Below are positions 52,601 through 64,000 of a DNA stretch of 64,000 nucleotides, in pieces (position 1 is the first letter of the stretch; each line of letters starts with the position of its first letter). The position numbers and the translations under genes were made by a program. Location: NCBI GenBank assembly GCA_029379385.1, contig CM055607.1:434001-498000 (forward strand), written 5' to 3'. The stretch is from Quillaja saponaria. Lineage: Eukaryota; Streptophyta; Magnoliopsida; Fabales; Quillajaceae. Under the pieces are notes generated by a model. It did not search any database and was not told the DNA's origin. It was given only the letters and a program-made list of their open reading frames with translations.

Positions 52601-55600
52601 TTAAGTTCATCAAGGATGAACCTAGGGGCTCACCCGGTGCACAAAGTGCTTCCCGACTATTGCGGGGGTAAGGGGAGGGTGGACCCACATGTACGCAGCC
52701 TTTCCCTTACATTTCTGCAAAGAGGCTGTTTTCACGCCTCGAACCTACAGGTCACCAAAGGAACAACTTACCGTTGCGCCAAGGCTCGCCCTCAAGGGTG
52801 AACCTATGAGAAACTAAATATTTAGAAAGCAACTGGTTGCTCTGCTGGAGTTCTTAACTTCCTAAGTAGTGCTTCTATGGCATTGCCACTTTATCTTGTA
52901 ATACACCTCTGTGATTGCTGGCCTCTAATTTATTTGTCGAACTCTTTTTTTCATGTTCTCGTAGTCTAAGTTGTAGTGACTTGTATGAGGCCAACCAAGT
53001 TTGATTAGCGTTATCTAGAGTAATTTTCATGTTAATACTCTTACTTTGGCACTTATTATAGTTGTTTAAGCATAAAGGTTCAAGAAATGCTTTTAGGGTC
53101 GCATTGATTGCAATTCTCAGTTTAATTTTGGTTTAAAACGATAACATTATAATTTAGTTTTATTCTACTTTTGAGGTCTAGTCATTATTTGGAGAAAAAG
53201 TAAAGCCTTCTGCTTTTAGGTACAATTAATGTCTATGTCAGGTTCTCCACTTGCCAATCCCTCCCCCAAGGTAAAAAAAGAATGAAAGATTCCTATCGTT
53301 ACGTATATTTTTACCTTCAAAAGTTATCATTAATTTTTTTTTTTTTTTAAGGTTATCAATATTAAAAAAAGTAAGTTAAAGGAATATCACCAACTCACTG
53401 TTAGAGGATGGCTTTGCACCTAATCGACTTCAATTTGATACTTATCTAGCTTTAGTGTGATATTCATGATCATCAACGTGTAACATGAACTAGTTTCTTT
53501 TTTTATGAGTTTCCAATAATAAGGAACTAAATATCGTATCTTTTCCTATGATACAACAAAAACTTATCTGTATCTTGAGTTACGGATACAAAACTATTAT
53601 TTACTACCAATATTCATACATATCCATGGATGCTTGTTGGTATCCTATTATATCCAAGAATACGGTCAAATATTTTCGATATTTTTGGATACCGTACCCT
53701 ATAAACTTTAATTTTTTAATATTTTTTTAAGATTTTCTTAATGTCAATAAAAGAAAGAAAGTAATAATGTAGATTAATGTCAAGAATTAACAAAAAAATA
53801 TTTAGTGTTATGTAGTTTTTAATTCATAATACAAATAATTTTTATTTTAACTATTTTTCTTTATAAATGTTGTTTTTAGTATTTACTAAGAGTTCATATT
53901 TTTTTTTATTTAAAACTTGTAACTAATAAAATTTGTTATTTTTATTTCTTACATATTAATACTTAATTATGAGCAATTAAGTTATATAAACTAAATTATA
54001 CAATTAGATTTTATTAGTATAAAAACTAAAAGTTATAAATATATATTATATATAGAATCTAGTCAAATGAAATGAAAATAAATATTGTAAAATATAAGTA
54101 TTATTTCTTAACTTTATTTGATTTAGTTAATATGTATTGGTTGCATCATGTATATTTAATAAATGATTGAAATATAAATTACATAAGAGACGAATCAGAT
54201 CTTCAAACTTGCATAATTAATTATTATATACATTACAAATCACTTATAAATAAGTATTATATAATATTTTTACATATATTTATATGTTTATGGGATTGTA
54301 CACCGTTTCTTAGTTCCATTACGTATCCGATATATTTTTGTTTCTAGGCTGACCGATATTATATCAAGAAACGATATTTTGATCCTTGTCTAATAGGTTC
54401 TAATGTTCTGTATCTTGTTTGACTAGATTTCTATTTCTTGAGATGAAATTTGATAATTGATTCATTAACCTATCCTCGGTACATTTTATCTCCTCAATGA
54501 CATTGCTTGCTATGACTACTACTCTGTACGATCCTCTGTTGCCATAATCGTATGATATGCAATATGTATTGTACGATACAGAGGATTGATGATAGGCATT
54601 GCTTATAGAATCGGTGGAATGCCTGAATCAGCAAGTGAATCATGATTCATTCATGTGAATTGGTGAATCGCATTGAATTTTCGTTTCACCTGCAATTCAC
54701 TAAGTTGATTTTTTTTCAGTTTGGAAATGTCATGGTTGACAGAAGACAAAAACTTCAAAATTTAGTGTTTTTTTTTTTTTTTTTTTGTGATGAATAATCA
54801 AAGCACAAACTTGAAGATTCTCTGCAAACCTGAAATTCTCCAACTTAGAACCTACCCTAGTCCTAAAACATTGCACATCATACTTAGCAAGTCGCAATGC
54901 AAGTTCTCTTTTATGTTCAACTGAAACAGAGCAACACGAGCTTCCTTCCAGTTGTCCAGCCTTCTCGAATCACAACCATTACTTTGCAGCAATCCAACAA
55001 CCCGTTGATCGTGTCTCTACTCTATTTTTGGTTGTCGGTGAAGCAAAGCGATAGAGATGCATGATGCATGATGTTTTATCTTTTGTAAGGCAATAAACTG
55101 CTTATTTTGTTTGGTTATGGATAAAAGGAAACAAAGGTTTAAAGGCTTTAGTAGACATTGGATGAGTATAGACTATACTTGTTTTAGCATACCAACTATT
55201 AAAAAAAAAAAAATTCTTTAAAATTTATTGTTTTGAGTATTTATATTAAAACAAATTAACTAAATCGTACAATTTGATATGACTCACGATTCATTAAAAT
55301 AGGATTTTGATTCACGATAAGACTCACGATTTGACAACTATGGTAGGATCTGAGTTTACTGAAGCCATGTACTCAACTCAAATATTCGGTAGGATTCATC
55401 CCATAGGGTACTAGTTTTATGCTGGCCGTCAACCTGTCACAACCTTCCTCCTTTATTGAAGCCATATCAATTTGCAATTTAATTATACGGTTTTATCTGA
55501 CTTTTTTTTTCAGGAGTATTGTGCAGCAGCTTGAATATCCAAATATTGGAGCTACTGAACTAATTCTATCAAATGGCATGCGAGTCTGCTATAAGTGTAC

Positions 55601-58600
55601 AGACTTTCTTGATGACCAGGTTAATATCCTGTGTGAATGTGATTCTAGTGTTGCATATTTACAAGTGCTTTCACTTTGTATAAATTGAAGAATTATTATT
55701 TCTAGAGTTAACATTTAACAAACAATATTTGGATCATCGGATTATGAGTGTGGGATTGCAAGTAAAATAAGGTAGAGTAATAGGAGGTTAAAATGATAAG
55801 AGGATTAAAGAGGCATAGGATGACATGTATAAAGAGATCAAGCAATAAATAGCTGCAAATTATTTAGTTAAGTATTAGACTCTAGATAAAATTGTAAATT
55901 GAAATAAAGTTATTGTAGCTGATCCTAGTTTGAATAAGAATTTGGGAAGACAGATAGTTGGGTTACGATTGAGTTGGTATTGGGGGGTATTGGAGATTTG
56001 GATTAGCCCATTGATGGGCCTCTTCAATATATTGGTAATTTTGAAGTTGATAATGTTGTATGTTAATGTTTTATAAACAAATTTGAATCACCTTTGCAAT
56101 AATAGGTTCTAATTAACATGACATAGAAGCAGCCCTAAATCTTATCTTCCCATGGAGGTTTGGTGATTTGGTCTTGATGCAAGCAATTGAAAGAAATTCC
56201 CATTCGATATGTTAACCTTGGTGCTCACTTTAATTGCGTCACTTATCTCACAGTGAATCTAAGGAGAAATTAGGTATTCTTGAGAAAAGGCTTATATCAA
56301 TGGGTTATTCTATTTCCTCCAGATTCTTCCTGCAAATGATATGCTTTCAGTACAGACCATAACACACTGCTCATTCCTTGTCTGGATTTCAGGATATAAG
56401 AACTATTGCTTTTTACTTAATAACTGCTGGTAGAGCCATGAACTTGGAATTGAATTTATATTTCCTATTCTATCAGTAATTTGAAATTAAAATACAAAAG
56501 CTCGAACAGTTATTATTGGATATTACTATTAGCAAATGGTCAGTTCCACAGTGAATGGTGTTTCATCATTAGGATTGATGTAAACGAAATAATTAGCATT
56601 GAGCATCAATTCATGTCTATATTAATTCTTATCTAAACTGTGTTCAACAGGTTCTATTCACAGGGTTCTCATATGGGGGTTTGTCTGAACTCCCAGAGAG
56701 TGAGTATTTCTCTTGCTCAATGGGATCGACCATTGCCGGAGAAATTGGTGTTTTTGGTTATAGACCATCTGTTCTGATGGATATGCTTGCTGGTAAGAGA
56801 GCTGAAGTTGGTACAAAGCTTGGAGCATACATGAGAACCTTTACTGGTGACTGTTCGCCCTCAGACCTGGAAACTGCTTTGCAGGTTTTCTTCCTTAAAT
56901 TAACCATAATTTTATTCTCATGAAGAACAGTTTACATTTATATATAGCACGTGCAAGTTTAGATATATATTCTAAAGTAGCAGGCTGGTGTTTGTACATG
57001 TCAGTGGATAAATATTATGAATCTCTTCATGCCATCCAATCCGATAAATTCTGTATATATTTTGTGGACCTATTGTCTCCTTTCTGAGACATGCCTTCGG
57101 TATATGGATGTCGAAATAAGTTCATAACTGCAACTTCATTCAGTTAATCTTAGTAAGGCATTATGAAGGGGATTCACTGCTACTTTATGCCATGCTCTCA
57201 GCAATTTAATTTTTTAATGTACTTTTTTGGTCAAAGTTCACACATTTTCAATGGTTTCTTAATATTCAAATCTTTTTTTCCAACTCTGCCAGCTTGTCTA
57301 TCAATTATTTACAACAAATGTAACACCAGGAGAAGGAGATGTTAAAATAGTGATGCAAATGGCTGAAGAAGCAATTCGTGCTCAAGATAGAGATCCTTAT
57401 ACTGCTTTTGCAAATCGCGTGAAGGAGCTTAACTATGGGAACTCCTATTTTTTCAGGGTCCAGCTCTTTCCTCATATTAATTTACTAATTCAAGAATATG
57501 GTAAACTTCTGACTTAGGTTTTTTGAGTAATCTTTTTATTTTTATTTTTTACAGCCTATCAGAATAAGCGATCTTCACAAAGTTGACCCGCTGAAAGCTT
57601 GTGAATATTTCAACAAATGTTTCAAAGATCCATCAACTTTTACTGTTGTGATTGTTGGTAATATTGACACAACTGTTGCCCTTCCCCTAATATTTCAGTA
57701 TCTGGTAAGTGGAAATTCATCTAATAAAGGCCTGTAACTGGAATGCATTCCACATAATTGGTTTCTAATTCTCCTTGCAGGGTGGAATACCAGAGCCTCC
57801 TGAGCCTGTTCTGCACTTTAATCGTGATGACCTTAAAGGCTTGCCTTTCACTTTTCCTACAACTATTAATAGGTAGATTATCATAGTGCAGACACAAAAC
57901 ACAAACAAGCTTGTTTTCAAATAATTCAAAACTTCTGTGAATATAGGAAGGGACAGGTAGATCTTGTTGGCCTGATATTATGGTATATTAGCTTTGGGGG
58001 GGAATTGTATTTATTACTTATCTTTCAGGCTTCTATTTGTCATTTAGGATGGATATAAGAATTTTCTTTTTCACATTGTCTGTTGCATGGGTATGACAAT
58101 TGGTCACACACTTCTTCTGGGATCCACTGCAATTCCAATCTAACACATTGTATTTGCTTGTAGAGAAGTGGTTCGGAGCCCTATGGTGGAAGCACAATGT
58201 TTGGTGCAGATATGCTTTCCTGTGGAGCTTAAGAATGGAACCATGGTGTGTGGTCTTCTTTAATTCTATAATTCCAACTTCTGCAATTATGATATAACAC
58301 CTTTATTGATTTGCTTTTCACAAATGGCAGATATTTATATTTCTTTCCTTTCTGTTGGGTGGGGGGAATGAAATTGCAGGTAGAGGAGATTCACTTTGTT
58401 GGGTTCCTGAGCAAGCTCCTGGAGACAAAAATAATGCAGGTTCTCCGTTTCAAGCATGGCCAGGTCTGTGTCCCATATGTCTTATTTCAATGTTGTTACT
58501 GTTATATGATGGAGTACTTCTTATCCAATTGCCTCTTTGCACAGATCTACTCTGCAGGTGTTTCAGCATTCCTTGGTGGTAATAAACCCTCAAGAACTGG

Positions 58601-60485
58601 TGATGTACGTGGTGATATAAGCATAAATTTCTCTTGTGATCCTGAGATATCCTCAAAGCTGGTAACATTGTCATCTCTTTTTTTTTTTTTTGTGTGTGTG
58701 TGTGTGTGTATATAGGAGGGATGAAGTATACGGTAAACCGAATTTTGAATTATTAAGTGGACAACTTCATCTTTATAATATGCTTAGCACTAGCAGGTAT
58801 ATCTTGCTTTGGAGGAAATACTGCATCTTCAAGTGGAAGGTCCATCGGAGCAGGATGTTTCCAGCATCCTCGAAATTGAGCAAAGAGCTCATGAAAACGG
58901 ACTACAGGTTAAGTTTCTCTCTGAGAGTTTATTAGCATTTCTTTGGCAACCAAATGAAGAAAATTTTGTGTGTCTCTCTGTGTGTGTATGTGTTTGTGAT
59001 TCTTACAATTTTAGAAACTGTAGACTTGCTAGTTCTGATTTGCCTAAGCTATTTTCTTATAGCATTTAGCTTATGTATGTCTAAGATGGAACAATATAAT
59101 CATACTCCCTCTTGCTAATTCACGGATGCTTTTTCAGGAGAATTACTATTGGCTGGACAGAATTTTGCGCAGCTACCAGTCTAGGATCTATTCTGGTGAT
59201 GTTGGCACTTCTTTTGAGGTAGTGGCTATTGCTGTTTCTCTGTCACTTATGTTCTGGTCTAGCAATTTGCAGAAAGATGGGTTAAGTGCCCATCTGGCAT
59301 GGAAGTTAAGATTTGGACTATTCATTTCCTTAAAAAAAAATTTCTTAGTACTTCTAATTCTGATATCCTTTTAGGCACATTCATCTGGATCTGAACACAG
59401 ACATATTTCTTTTCTTTGTTATCTTTTAATTTTATTCAGTTATCGCGATGTTCCTAAGCTAAGAATTAGTTCAATTTCATTCTTTGTTATTGTGCTCTCA
59501 AAATAACTTAAGTGACTGATTAGACACTGACCTATAAGGATTATAAATCAGTGCATGGCAGTGACATTATGACAGATAATATCTTATTTAATAAATTATT
59601 GAACAATTTGATCTTTCAATAATCCTTTATTTTTACTCCTTTCAATCTTGGCTGGTAAATGAAGAAATGTATTCTTGTCTCTTCTTGTGCTATTTGGGTC
59701 ATTTGAACTAGAAAAAACATATGCAGATATCAGTTCATATGCAGTTAATTCTGATGACAAGAATAGATTGAGTTATGAGTTATGAAGTATATATTTCTTG
59801 TTTTTATATTAAAACTGTTACAAAATTTCCATTATTTCCCTGCTGCAGATTCAAGATGAAGGAAGGTCCAAAGTTAGAACATCTCTGACACCATCAACAG
59901 CTCAGTTGAGACTACAAAGGATACTGCCTTTTCCTTGTAGAAAACAGTACACTGTAGTGATTCTGATGCCCAAGAAATCTCCTTTCCAATTACTGAGATC
60001 AGTATTCCAATCTACTCGAACTGATTATGGCACAGATGCAAAGGTCAATTATACACATGCTGTATTCCATTTTTCTAATTCAGCACTGAAACATTGCTGT
60101 GCTCTGACAGTCTTATTATTGAGTAGAAAATAATAAGTTGCTGGTCAAGTTTTGATGTGCTTCTAATTGTTCCAGCACTGCATGCAAGTTCTTGTTTGCA
60201 GATAGACCTTATTGTGACTTTTCAGGTTCTCGTTGTGCTTAGTTGCGTTGCTTTTTCTATCCTCGTCTTATTTATGTAACCATGCACCACCGGGCTGCCC
60301 AATTGCATTCCTTATCAAACTTCGTTCTTAGACATTATTTTGCTCTTAAAGAATTACCAGTTTATGGAAATGAGAATGTGACAAATGGGTTTTGTTATCC
60401 ATGGCAGATTTTAGCAGGAATTGCTGGTATGGCTGTTTTGGCACTTAGTTTGTGGAGATATTCACGGAGTAGCCTGAAATCCTAG
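49620..60485 (+). CDS. M16 family zinc metalloprotease (PQQL-like) with C-terminal membrane segment
   Basis: M16 (insulinase/pitrilysin) proteases clamp and cleave peptides. Twenty-one exons join to 1,009 aa: 49620-49828, 50431-50677, 50753-50878, 51103-51240, 51354-51488, 51590-51847, 51932-52069, 52160-52229, 52343-52556, 55514-55619, 56651-56884, 57293-57457, 57555-57704, 57781-57872, 58164-58245, 58380-58463, 58545-58661, 58797-58907, 59138-59218, 59849-60043 and 60408-60485. The inverted zinc motif HxxEH is RGVAHIVEHLAF (about residue 80), and the downstream third ligand lies in ADETVYELFVP. The first M16 domain ends near residue 270 and inactive-type M16 domains follow. The last exon encodes LAGIAGMAVLALSLWRYSRS, a single membrane helix with a short basic tail. 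The ATG at 49620 is the first in frame; the codon at 49557 is GTG. The Arabidopsis counterpart is At5g56730, next to HAG2 as here. Confidence 0.93.
52625..52791 (-). mobile_element. tRNA-derived SINE
   Basis: Read on the minus strand it begins GGGCGAGCCTTGGCGCAACG, containing a pol III A box (TGGCGCAACGG). A B box (GGTTCGAGGC) follows about 40 bases later. Next comes a body with CCTCTTTGCAGAAATG, GGCTGCGTACATGTGGGTC and CACCCTCCCC, as in the widespread angiosperm tRNA-derived SINE family often called Au. It is flanked by TCAAGGATGAACCTA (52610-52624) and TCAAGGGTGAACCTA (52792-52806), a 15-bp target duplication with one mismatch. It lies antisense in intron 9 of the M16 gene. Confidence 0.9.
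53520..54390. mobile_element. Candidate TIR element in M16 intron 9
   Basis: The left edge carries AACTAAATATCGTATCTT followed by ACAACAAAAACTTATCTGTA and TTACGGATAC. The reverse complement of the right edge reads GATCAAAATATCGTTTCTTG, then AAACAAAAATATATCGGATA. The imperfect pairing suggests terminal inverted repeats of a 0.87-kb non-autonomous element. The interior is very AT-rich with no coding capacity. No target duplication is clear, so boundaries are approximate. Confidence 0.4.
58679..58716. repeat. Poly-T plus (GT)n microsatellite
   Basis: A T run is followed by about nine GT units in M16 intron 17, just after exon 17. A shorter TG-rich stretch recurs near 58970-58996. Confidence 0.85.
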
Positions 60486-60914
60486 AAGACATTTGATTAG
60501 CAGAGTTATCAAATTTGGAGGTGTTCCCTGTACGAATTATAATGCCATTCGTCATTTCCGAAATATGGGAGGTACCTATCTCGATTTAATGACTTGAAGA
60601 CATACAGCAGATACAGACATACTGGTTAGGAGGCAAACTTAAATGTATTCTTTTTCGATTCTTTAATGGCTCGCCACTGTATGATACACCATTTGGCGTC
60701 TTTACCTAAAGAAAAGAAAAAAACAATATTCATTTTATTCTCTACTTTTTGGTACTGAATTTGTTTCTTTTTTTTGTGGAACCTAATTGTGCCCCTTCAG
60801 TAATGATTGAATATTTCATATACAATGAATAGTCACTTGGGGTGAAGTATTAACAAAAAAGGTGCTATGAGATTGGTATTTCAGGATGAAAATGGGTTTT
60901 AATACAGCTTTTAC

Positions 60915-60968
60915 AAAGGAATCGAAATGTAAACCTACCAAAAAAAAAAAAAGGAATCGAAATGTAAA
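60915..60968. repeat. 19-bp direct repeat around a poly-A micro-insertion
   Basis: AAAGGAATCGAAATGTAAA occurs at 60915-60933 and again at 60950-60968. Between the copies lie only CCTACC and a run of about ten A. This is the footprint expected of target-primed reverse transcription with extreme 5' truncation. Confidence 0.7.
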
Positions 60969-61479
60969 TTTGTCATTTGTGCATTTGAGAAATAGAGCAC
61001 TTGAATTCTCAAATATCAGCATATCTTTTTACTTGTTCATGGCTATATATCGTTTCAAAACTAGAAGAAAGAACAAACAAGTAACACTCTGAAAGGCGAC
61101 CTTGGAATTAACCTATTAGCTGTGCCATGGACTAATAAGGATGTACTTGCAGTTGCTAATTATGATGGCCAAGTTTCAAACATTCTGAGATTATTTTGGA
61201 TTAAGCTTTTTTGCTACTTGAATATGGGACATTACCTTTCTATTTAGCTTACAATTATTTGAATTTTTTTTAAAAAAATAGGTCAATTGTATTTAAAAAA
61301 AATTAAATTATTACTTATTTATAATAATAATAATTTTATTGAATTGAACATTCTTTGTAAATGGTTGCTTGGGAAAGGTTTACTGGATTTCTCAGCGGAG
61401 CCCACAAGTTGAGGGACTGATGAGTCTAAGTGAAGCCTTCAAGGCCAGGCCTGCTTGAAAAATAAGACCTCTGTGGTAG

Positions 61480-61553
61480 GGCCCATCAAGCCCAAGCCCG
61501 CACATTGCTCCAAACGACCACAGAGCTTTATTCCGGCGTGTCTTTTAGGGTTT
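61480..61553 (+). promoter_or_regulatory. Site II motifs and telo-box of L31 promoter
   Basis: GGGCCCATC and AGCCCAAGCCC at 61480-61498 contain the GGCCCA/AGCCCA site II core. TTAGGGTTT at 61545-61553, the reverse complement of the telo-box, follows. This pair is the classic promoter signature of plant cytosolic ribosomal protein genes and places the start site near 61560-61590. Confidence 0.75.
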
Positions 61554-61633
61554 TAGGCTTCAAATTTATAGTTGGTATACATCTTCGCCTCTCTTCCTTT
61601 CTAGATCGCTCGAAAGCCGATAGCCTTCCCAAG

Positions 61634-61873
61634 GTCTCTTTCTCGCTCTGTGTTTTCAATTTGACTGTTTTTTTCTGTATGTTTCCAAGGAAAGTAAAGG
61701 AAAGGTGGAGCAAACGATTTATAGGATTTTGAATTTCTTTTTCTGTTTAATTTTTGTGTATATTTCGAAATCTTTACGAATCTCGTAAATAATACTATAG
61801 ATTTGGTGTTACCATCTACTTGCTCTCTCCGTTTTGCATGATGTTCACGTTGTTAAGTGTTTGACTGATGCAG
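61634..61873 (+). other. Probable 5' UTR intron of L31
   Basis: TTCCCAAG/GTCTC at 61633/61634 gives a donor and CTGATGCAG/GTAG at 61873/61874 gives an acceptor, 30 bases before the start codon. Leader introns are usual in plant ribosomal protein genes. It is inferred from splice signals. Confidence 0.55.
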
Positions 61874-61888
61874 GTAGTTTTTCGTTGA

Positions 61889-63273
<1,385 letters not shown>

Positions 63274-64000
63274 TTAATTAGATCCTTTTGAAACTTGCTC
63301 GAGTTTAAGTACTTCTTTCATATAATCCAGTTATTGTTCCAAGATTTTTCAATTAGGTGGATGAATGTAGTTTATCCGATTGCTTTTTGCATTGTTGAGA
63401 CATCAACTTGGTATTCTAATGGGCGTAATTTGCTTCCGAAACTCCAAATAGATAGAAAAAGGTTTCAAAGTCTACGACATAGAAGTGAAAATTTACACTA
63501 GTCAGTTTTCCCAATTATTGTGTCTACCAAAACTTTGTAGTAGCAATTATAGTATTGTTTACAGTATTAATTTTTTTTTGCCCAACACCATGCACTTGCT
63601 ACTAGAAGTTGGTAATTTAATGATCAATCCTATGTATAGATTAGTAAATTATTTTAATCTTTCTAAAAGTTGGTAATTTAATGAACAGTCCTAGTATATA
63701 TTACTAAATGATTTTAATTCGTTAACTAGAAAAGTATGGTAGACGCATAGTAAACTCGATTTTTTAGATTGGGATTTCTTGTTCGAGCTGTAGTTTTTGT
63801 CTCTCTTTAATCATTTTGCATTGATCCTCTGTATCTAAATTATTAATTGTTCCTCTGAACTTTATTGAAGTTTTGAATTTTGTTTTAATCTTGTTCTGAT
63901 TTCATTTTAATGAAAAAAAGAGAAGAGCTATTTTTGTTTCAGGCAAATTTTGGTGGGATGGTTCTGTTGGCCGCTGAAGTAATGCGTTTTCTTTGAAAAG
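63274..64000. other. L31 3' flank and window end
   Basis: It contains the L31 3' UTR and a two-copy 61-bp tandem repeat (63604-63664 and 63665-63725), sharing AAGTTGGTAATTTAATGA and AGTCCTA/ATCCTA blocks. At 63941 TTTTGTTTCAG precedes GCAAATTTTGG. This could be an acceptor for an exon of the next gene, but the window stops before it can be judged. Confidence 0.5.

Overview
This window is nuclear DNA of a core eudicot plant. Coding exons are split by GT-AG introns in AT-rich DNA, several promoters carry telo-boxes or site II motifs, and the transposable-element remnants are of plant types. I cannot name the species. I rebuilt eleven complete protein-coding genes and one truncated at the left edge by joining exons at splice signals. 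Each of the eleven gives an uninterrupted frame with a length that fits its family.

Left third (1-14470): the 3' end of an unrecognised gene with an acidic and then basic tail (+); a type I protein arginine methyltransferase, PRMT1-like (-, 9 exons); and an M24 prolidase (-, 16 exons). Intron 8 of the prolidase holds a Copia-type element whose two LTRs are inverted relative to each other yet are bounded by a perfect 5-bp target duplication.

Middle (14471-38440): a 6.8-kb gene-poor, repeat-containing tract leads to an ACC synthase of the short-tailed ACS7 type (+). It is followed by mitochondrial ATP synthase subunit g (+), a secreted phospholipase A2 (+) and a long IST1-like ESCRT-associated protein (+).

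Right third (38441-64000): a type II ribosomal protein S15a (-) and the type B histone acetyltransferase HAT1/HAG2 (+) are divergently arranged. About 1.45 kb of the 1.8 kb between their start codons is a terminal-inverted-repeat element. Next come a DUF3531-type plastid-targeted protein (-), a large M16 metalloprotease with a C-terminal membrane segment (+) and ribosomal protein L31 (+).

The genes are mostly housekeeping and do not form a pathway. What links them is order. As I remember the Arabidopsis locus numbers, the left part follows At4g29520 down to At4g29430, and the right part interleaves At4g29400 with At5g56740-At5g56710. This looks like an ancestral segment that was duplicated and fractionated in Arabidopsis but kept together here. 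The ACC synthase is the exception, sitting between two genes that are neighbours in Arabidopsis. I saw no CRISPR array, no tRNA or rRNA gene and no sign of bacterial or viral gene clusters.
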